Assembly: GCA_029238555.1 (NCBI GenBank)
Contig: JAQWFV010000045.1
Coordinates: forward strand, 1-12,027
Direction of reading: 5' to 3'
Source of the DNA: Flavobacteriaceae bacterium
Lineage (GTDB): Bacteria > Bacteroidota > Bacteroidia > Flavobacteriales > Flavobacteriaceae
DNA: 12,027 nt
The translations under genes and the position numbers were made by a program. The notes beneath the pieces were generated by a model that was not told where the DNA came from, ran no database searches, and worked only from the letters and a program-made list of their open reading frames with translations. Shown one piece after another: positions 7,885 through 12,027 of the stretch (within the stretch, counting starts at the first letter, position 1; each line of letters opens with the position of its first letter).

Positions 7885-9114
7885 ATGATTTTAGAAATGA
7901 AAGTACCCTCACCAGGGGAGTCCATCACAGAAGTAGAAATTGCCACTTGGTTGGTTCAAGACGGTGATTATGTAGAAAAAGACCAAGCCATTGCAGAGGT
8001 AGACTCAGACAAGGCAACATTGGAATTACCTGCTGAAATGAGTGGTGTAATTACCCTTAAGGCAGAAGAAGGTGACGCTGTTGCGGTGGGTGCTGTGGTT
8101 TGTTTAATAGATACGTCGGCTGCTAAGCCAGCAGGAGACGCTCCAGCTAAAGTAGCTGAAGCTACTCCAGAGGCCGCTCCTAAAGCTGCTGCATCGGCCC
8201 CCATAAAAGAGACCCCTGCTGCCACCACTAGCTATGCCACAGGAACTGCTTCTCCAGCTGCTAAGAAAATATTGGCAGAAAAAGGCATATCTGCCGCTGA
8301 GATTGTGGGGACAGGAAAAGACGGTAGGGTAACCAAAGAAGACGCTGTAAAAGCAGTGCCTTCTATGGGAACAAATTCTACTGGTGGTGCTAGGACAACT
8401 TCTAGAAGTAAACTGTCAATGTTACGAAGAAAAGTGGCGGAGCGTTTGGTGTCTGCAAAGAACGAAACAGCCATGCTAACTACTTTTAATGAGGTAGATA
8501 TGGGGCCTATTTTTGCCCTTAGAAAGCAATACAAAGAAGCTTTTACAGAAAAGCATGGTGTAGGTCTTGGATTCATGTCATTCTTTACAAAAGCAGTTAT
8601 TCGTGCCTTAGAACTTTACCCAGCGGTAAATTCTATGATCGATGAAAAAGAGATGGTCACTTATGATTTCTGTGATATTTCTATTGCTGTATCTGGACCA
8701 AAAGGTTTAATGGTTCCTGTGATTAGAAACGCAGAAAACTTGAGTTTTAGAGGCGTAGAGGCAGAGGTAAAACGTTTGGCTATTCGCGCTCGTGACGGAG
8801 AAATTACGGTAGACGAAATGACTGGCGGAACCTTTACCATTACCAATGGTGGCGTATTTGGCTCTATGTTGTCTACTCCAATTATTAACCCTCCTCAGTC
8901 TGCTATTTTAGGAATGCACAATATTGTGGAGCGTCCTGTTGTGAAAAACGGAGAAATTGTAGTAGCACCTATCATGTATGTAGCCCTCTCATATGATCAC
9001 AGAATCATTGATGGGAAAGAGTCGGTTGGTTTCTTGGTAGCTGTGAAAGAAGCCTTGGAAGACCCAACCACTTTTTTAATGGACGGTGATCAAAAGAAAG
9101 CCTTAGAACTATAG
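7885..9114 (+). CDS. sucB: 2-oxoglutarate dehydrogenase E2 component (dihydrolipoyllysine-residue succinyltransferase)
   Basis: The E2 core subunit accepts the succinyl group on its lipoyl arm and transfers it to CoA. The 409-residue length is close to E. coli SucB (405). Domains in order: a single lipoyl domain at about 2-76, with the modified lysine in VDSDKATLE (Lys43); an Ala/Pro-rich flexible linker at about 78-115; the peripheral subunit-binding domain at about 122-156 ([26 protein letters not shown]); a second linker; and the catalytic domain from about 175. The catalytic motif is DHRIIDG with His372 and Asp376. [19 protein letters not shown] (314-332) is characteristic of succinyltransferases rather than acetyltransferases. 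It follows sucA by 31 bases. Its TAG stop shares its last base with the GTG start of the next gene. An in-frame ATG at residue 5 is a less likely alternative start. Confidence 0.96.
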   Translation: MILEMKVPSPGESITEVEIATWLVQDGDYVEKDQAIAEVDSDKATLELPAEMSGVITLKAEEGDAVAVGAVVCLIDTSAAKPAGDAPAKVAEATPEAAPKAAASAPIKETPAATTSYATGTASPAAKKILAEKGISAAEIVGTGKDGRVTKEDAVKAVPSMGTNSTGGARTTSRSKLSMLRRKVAERLVSAKNETAMLTTFNEVDMGPIFALRKQYKEAFTEKHGVGLGFMSFFTKAVIRALELYPAVNSMIDEKEMVTYDFCDISIAVSGPKGLMVPVIRNAENLSFRGVEAEVKRLAIRARDGEITVDEMTGGTFTITNGGVFGSMLSTPIINPPQSAILGMHNIVERPVVKNGEIVVAPIMYVALSYDHRIIDGKESVGFLVAVKEALEDPTTFLMDGDQKKALEL

Positions 9115-9881
9115 TGGTATTCACGGACACCCATACCCATTTGTACAGTGAATCTTTTGCTGAAGATAGGGATGAGGTAGTTCAAGAAGCAATTAACAAA
9201 GGCGTAGAGCGTTTTTTTCTTCCTGCCATAGACAGTACATATCTGTCTGATATGCGGGAATTAAAAAACGCTTTTCCGTTGAATATGTTTTTGATGAGTG
9301 GTCTTCATCCCACCCATGTCAAAGAAAATTTTCGAGAAGAGCTGGCAGTAATGGAGTCTTTTTTGGACGAAACCCAAGCAGTTGCCGTAGGAGAAATTGG
9401 GATGGATCTTTATTGGGATAAGACCTTTTTAAAGCAGCAGCAAGAGGCCTTTCACTTGCAAATTGAGTGGGCTAAAAAGCGTCAGCTTCCTATTGTAATT
9501 CATTGTAGAGATGCATTCGATGCTGTTTTTGAGGTATTGGAGTCGCATAAAGGCCCATTATTGAGAGGAATTTTCCATTGTTTTACTGGAGACTTATCTC
9601 AGGCCAATAGGGCCATATCTCTAGGGATGAAACTTGGGATAGGCGGGGTGCTTACTTTTAAAAATGGTGGTTTAGATCGTTTTATAGATCAGATTGACTT
9701 GTCTCATTTGGTTTTAGAAACCGATGCCCCTTACCTGGCACCAGTCCCCTACAGAGGAAAGAGAAATGCGTCTGCCTACCTTCCTTTGGTGGCAGAAAAA
9801 TTAGCGCTTCTTACTGGAAAATCGCTGGAAGACATTGCAGCCATTACTACCGAAAATTCAAGGGCTGTATTTGGGGTCTAA
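9114..9881 (+). CDS. TatD family metal-dependent hydrolase (putative deoxyribonuclease)
   Basis: A 255-residue TIM-barrel protein; TatD-family members are usually 250-270. Relatives such as E. coli TatD and YcfH are metal-dependent nucleases acting on DNA ends, and some have been linked to repair or D-aminoacyl-tRNA editing. Metal-binding and catalytic residues are visible: DTHTHL (His7, His9), GEIGMDLYW (Glu94), VIHCRDA (His130), FHCFTG (His155) and LETDAPYL (Asp204), plus GLHP at 63-66. The start is GTG at 9114, overlapping the sucB TAG by one base. It gives the expected N-terminus directly before the THTH motif, and no nearby ATG would preserve it. Translation is probably coupled to sucB. 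The protein should be cytoplasmic, as no signal peptide is seen. The exact substrate is uncertain. Confidence 0.93.
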   Translation: MVFTDTHTHLYSESFAEDRDEVVQEAINKGVERFFLPAIDSTYLSDMRELKNAFPLNMFLMSGLHPTHVKENFREELAVMESFLDETQAVAVGEIGMDLYWDKTFLKQQQEAFHLQIEWAKKRQLPIVIHCRDAFDAVFEVLESHKGPLLRGIFHCFTGDLSQANRAISLGMKLGIGGVLTFKNGGLDRFIDQIDLSHLVLETDAPYLAPVPYRGKRNASAYLPLVAEKLALLTGKSLEDIAAITTENSRAVFGV

Positions 9882-9918
9882 AACTCAAGGAGGCGGTCTT
9901 ACTTTAAAATATTGTTTT

Positions 9919-9947
9919 TTGAATGTCCTTTATATTGCGTAATGTTG
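9919..9947 (+). promoter_or_regulatory. putative promoter for ansA
   Basis: TTG (9919-9921), at the end of a T run, is followed after 18 bases by TAATGTTG (9940-9947), one mismatch from the Bacteroidota TAnnTTTG element and with the correct spacing. The predicted transcript would carry a leader of about 35-40 bases before the ATG at 9992. The 110-base gap after the TatD gene shows no clear hairpin terminator, so read-through from the sucAB operon is also possible. Confidence 0.4.
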
Positions 9948-9991
9948 TGCTTTAATATTGTAATAAGCTTCACTAAGTACTCTATTTCTTT

Positions 9992-11017
9992 ATGGCCAGA
10001 TCAAAAATACTTCTTCTGTATACCGGTGGTACTATAGGGATGGTAAAACATCCAGAAACAGGTACCTTAAAAGCCTTTAACTTTGACGCTATAGCAGAGC
10101 AAATCCCAGAACTAAAACTGCTCGATTGTGATACGGAATGCATTTCGTTTGAAACGCCTATAGACTCTAGTGATATTGATCCAAGTTTGTGGGTTACTAT
10201 GGTAGATATAATCGAAACCAACTACGCTTCTTTTGATGGTTTTGTGATCCTTCACGGCAGTGATACGATGAGTTACAGTGCTGCAGCGCTAAGTTTTATG
10301 TGTGAGAATCTGTCTAAACCAGTTATTTTTACCGGTTCCCAGTTGCCTATTGGAGATTTAAGAACAGATGCCAAAGAAAATTTAATCACCTCCATTCAAT
10401 TGGCTGCGCTAAAGGAAAATGGGCGACCAGTGATACAGGAGGTAGGCCTTTACTTTGAGTATAAGCTATACCGTGGCAACAGAACTACAAAAATTAATGC
10501 AGCGCATTTTGAGGCATTTGAGTCTTTAAATTATGCTCCTTTAGCTCAGTCAGGCGTTTCTTTAGAGGTGTCTAAGTCATTACTTTTTAAGCCTCAGAAA
10601 GGGAAACAGTCAAAATTTCATAAGAAAATGGATCACAGTGTGGGGGTTTTGAAACTATTTCCTGGTATTTCCCCCTCTTTTATGCGGTCTGTTTTGTTTT
10701 CAGAAGGCTTAAAAGCCGTTGTTTTGGAAACTTATGGGGCTGGAAATGCTCCAACGGCACCCTGGTTTATAGCAATTTTATCTGAAGCTATTCAAAATGG
10801 CTTGATTATTGTTAATGTAACACAGTGCTCTGGAGGTAGTGTTTTAATGGGGCATTATGAGGCCAGTAAAGGACTGGAAAAAATACAACTACTTAACGGT
10901 AAGGATATTAGCACAGAAGCTGCTTTGGCCAAGCTCATGTATCTGCTTGGGAGTGGTGTTTCTAAAGGAACTTTTAAGACCATATTTGAAACTTCTTTAA
11001 GGGGAGAAATGCAATAA
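9992..11017 (+). CDS. ansA: type I L-asparaginase
   Basis: Hydrolyses L-asparagine to aspartate and ammonia. The 341-residue length and lack of a signal peptide match the cytoplasmic type I enzyme (E. coli AnsA, 338 residues) rather than the periplasmic type II. The first catalytic threonine lies in YTGGTIGM (Thr14, the same position as in E. coli AnsA). The second is in ILHGSDTMSY (Thr92, with Asp91), and Ser60 in DSSD is the probable substrate-contact serine. VIFTGSQLPI, LYRGNRTTKINA and YGAGNAP are further type I signatures. The C-terminal domain, with NVTQCSGGSV and LLGSGVSKGTFKT, is complete. The gene stands alone between the TatD gene and the tRNA and probably has its own promoter. Confidence 0.95.
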   Translation: MARSKILLLYTGGTIGMVKHPETGTLKAFNFDAIAEQIPELKLLDCDTECISFETPIDSSDIDPSLWVTMVDIIETNYASFDGFVILHGSDTMSYSAAALSFMCENLSKPVIFTGSQLPIGDLRTDAKENLITSIQLAALKENGRPVIQEVGLYFEYKLYRGNRTTKINAAHFEAFESLNYAPLAQSGVSLEVSKSLLFKPQKGKQSKFHKKMDHSVGVLKLFPGISPSFMRSVLFSEGLKAVVLETYGAGNAPTAPWFIAILSEAIQNGLIIVNVTQCSGGSVLMGHYEASKGLEKIQLLNGKDISTEAALAKLMYLLGSGVSKGTFKTIFETSLRGEMQ

Positions 11018-11083
11018 AATTAACGATTAGAATTTCATTAATTAGCATTTTTTTTGTTATTTGCCCTGCCTAAAAACATCAAT

Positions 11084-11171
11084 AGAGAGGTGGCCGAGCG
11101 GTCGAAGGCGCACGCCTGGAAAGCGTGTATACACCAAAAGTGTATCGAGGGTTCGAATCCCTTCCTCTCTG
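11084..11171 (+). tRNA. tRNA-Ser, anticodon GGA
   Basis: An 88-base class II tRNA. The acceptor stem pairs AGAGAGG (11084-11090) with CCTCTCT (11164-11170), with G at 11171 as the discriminator base. The D arm begins TGGCCGAG. The anticodon stem CACGC/GCGTG encloses the loop CTGGAAA, giving anticodon GGA (11118-11120), which reads UCC and UCU. A long variable arm (stem around ATACAC/GTGTAT) marks it as a serine tRNA. The T arm is GAGGG-TTCGAAT-CCCTT. The 3' CCA is not encoded and must be added after transcription. Confidence 0.97.
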
Positions 11172-11186
11172 CTTTGAAGTTTTACG

Positions 11187-11216
11187 TTCAATAATTATAA
11201 AATTTTTTTATCTTTA
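11187..11216 (+). promoter_or_regulatory. weak putative promoter for exbB
   Basis: TTC (11187-11189) is followed after 19 bases by TATCTTTA (11209-11216), which differs from TAnnTTTG only at the last base. The leader to the ATG at 11251 is about 30 bases, is very A/T-rich and ends in a run of A residues, as is usual for strongly translated Bacteroidota genes without a Shine-Dalgarno site. The match is imperfect, so this is only a candidate. Confidence 0.28.
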
Positions 11217-11250
11217 ACCCATTAACTAACTAAATTTAAGTTTTTAAAAA

Positions 11251-11979
11251 ATGAAAAGATCATTCTCTATCCTAGCCATGTCTGGGTTATTTGTATTAAG
11301 TACAAGTACAGCAAGTGCAGTAACACTAGTTCAGGAAGCTGCTGCCGAAAAAGGTTTCACTCAAGTTCTTAAAGAACAATTTATCCAAGGGGGTGCATCC
11401 TTCATGGGGATTGTATTGCTTTGTTTAATCTTAGGATTGGCTGTAGCAATTGAAAGAATTATCTTCTTAAACTTGGCTACAACAAATACAACAAAATTAA
11501 AAGAAGCTGTTGAAGAAGCATTAAAATCTGGTGGTGTAAACGCTGCTAAAGAATTATGTAGAGACACAAAAGGACCTGTTGCTTCTATTTTTTACCAAGG
11601 ATTAGACAGAGCTGGTGAAAGTGTTGAATCTGCTGAGAAGGCAGTTGTTGCTTACGGTGGTGTTCAAATGGGTCAATTAGAGAAAAATGTTTCTTGGTTG
11701 TCTTTATTTATCGCTATTGCACCAATGCTTGGTTTCATGGGTACGGTAATTGGTATGATCCAGGCCTTCCAGAAAATTGCAGCTGTAGGTAACTTGAGTG
11801 CATCTCTTATTGCAGGTGATATTCAGGTAGCACTTTTAACTACTGTATTTGGTCTTATTACGGCTATTATCTTACAGATTTTTTATAACTACATTATTGC
11901 TAAGATCGATGGTATTGTAAATGATATGGAAGATTCTTCTATCGCATTAATTGATATGCTGGTAGATCACAAAAAATAA
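11251..11979 (+). CDS. exbB: MotA/TolQ/ExbB family proton channel protein
   Basis: An inner-membrane subunit of an ExbB-ExbD/TolQ-TolR type stator, which uses the proton gradient to power TonB-dependent outer-membrane transport or envelope maintenance. The protein is 242 residues. An N-terminal hydrophobic segment with a signal-peptide look (about 1-23, ending in ASA) precedes the family core. Three further membrane segments lie at about 50-72, 148-171 and 190-213. Conserved channel residues are visible in GFMGTVIGM (Thr165) and in ALLTTVFG (Thr197/Thr198), corresponding to the transmembrane threonines of E. coli ExbB. The cytoplasmic region between segments 1 and 2 contains the typical VAYGGVQMGQLEKN motif. 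Whether it serves TonB or Tol cannot be decided without the downstream ExbD/TolR gene. Another reading frame begins 25 bases after the stop. Confidence 0.92.
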   Translation: MKRSFSILAMSGLFVLSTSTASAVTLVQEAAAEKGFTQVLKEQFIQGGASFMGIVLLCLILGLAVAIERIIFLNLATTNTTKLKEAVEEALKSGGVNAAKELCRDTKGPVASIFYQGLDRAGESVESAEKAVVAYGGVQMGQLEKNVSWLSLFIAIAPMLGFMGTVIGMIQAFQKIAAVGNLSASLIAGDIQVALLTTVFGLITAIILQIFYNYIIAKIDGIVNDMEDSSIALIDMLVDHKK

Positions 11980-12004
11980 TAAGAACCATTAAATACGCAA
12001 TATT

Positions 12005-12027
12005 ATGCACAAAATATTAAAAATTGC
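12005..12027 (+). CDS. start of a gene cut by the window edge
   Basis: An ATG 25 bases after the exbB stop opens a frame reading MHKILKI to the end of the window. The short gap and same strand suggest it belongs to the exbB operon. In related flavobacteria, from memory, a short hydrophobic protein or an ExbD homologue tends to follow this gene. With only seven full codons visible, neither identity can be shown. Confidence 0.45.

Noticed and set aside
8232..8846. Minus-strand open frames within sucB
   Set aside because: They mirror the codon pattern of sucB, which has all expected E2 domains.
9885..9901. AAGGAGG-like sequence after the TatD gene
   Set aside because: It resembles a Shine-Dalgarno site, but no start codon or gene follows at a suitable distance, and no stable hairpin with a T run was found.
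11018..11250. tRNA-Ser as a possible integration site for a mobile element
   Set aside because: No integrase, repeated tRNA fragment or foreign-looking gene is visible on either side within the window.
1..12027. CRISPR array, insertion sequence, toxin-antitoxin pair, defence or phage genes
   Set aside because: Reading both strands showed no regularly spaced repeats, transposase-like frames or small paired genes; the window is filled by housekeeping genes.

Overview
The window reads as a stretch of ordinary chromosome from a member of the Bacteroidota, most likely the family Flavobacteriaceae. This rests on low-to-moderate GC with strong AT bias between genes, start codons preceded by A/T-rich sequence rather than Shine-Dalgarno sites, TAnnTTTG-like promoter motifs, and protein sequences that resemble flavobacterial homologues. 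It is inference from the sequence alone; no database search was run.

Layout, left to right. (1) 1-1206, minus strand: waaA (Kdo transferase), with its C-terminal end beyond the window edge. (2) A 97-bp divergent intergenic region, then a plus-strand pair: a WbpE-like, PLP-dependent sugar aminotransferase and galE, separated by one base. With waaA these form a cell-envelope carbohydrate cluster (LPS core plus nucleotide sugars). (3) 3551-4852: an exported metal-dependent amidohydrolase, ended by a strong intrinsic terminator at 4880-4907. (4) 5082-9114: sucA and sucB, the E1 and E2 subunits of the 2-oxoglutarate dehydrogenase complex. A TatD-family metal-dependent hydrolase follows, whose GTG start overlaps the sucB stop codon by one base. 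The E3 gene (lpd) is not in the window. (5) 9992-11017: a cytoplasmic type I L-asparaginase, ansA. (6) 11084-11171: tRNA-Ser(GGA). (7) 11251-11979: an ExbB/TolQ-type proton channel subunit, followed at the very edge by the first codons of another gene, probably in the same operon.

Coding density is high and all genes appear intact apart from the two cut by the window ends. I saw no insertion sequence, integrase, CRISPR array, toxin-antitoxin pair or defence gene. The longest stretches without protein genes are 4853-5081 (terminator, perfect inverted repeat and sucA promoter) and 11018-11250 (tRNA and exbB leader).

I did not find a convincing new biological system. The points most worth a second look are modest: a cysteine cluster inserted in the aminotransferase, an AT-rich perfect inverted repeat ahead of sucA, a small direct-repeat/palindrome arrangement between sucA and sucB, and the coupling of a TatD hydrolase to the sucAB operon.
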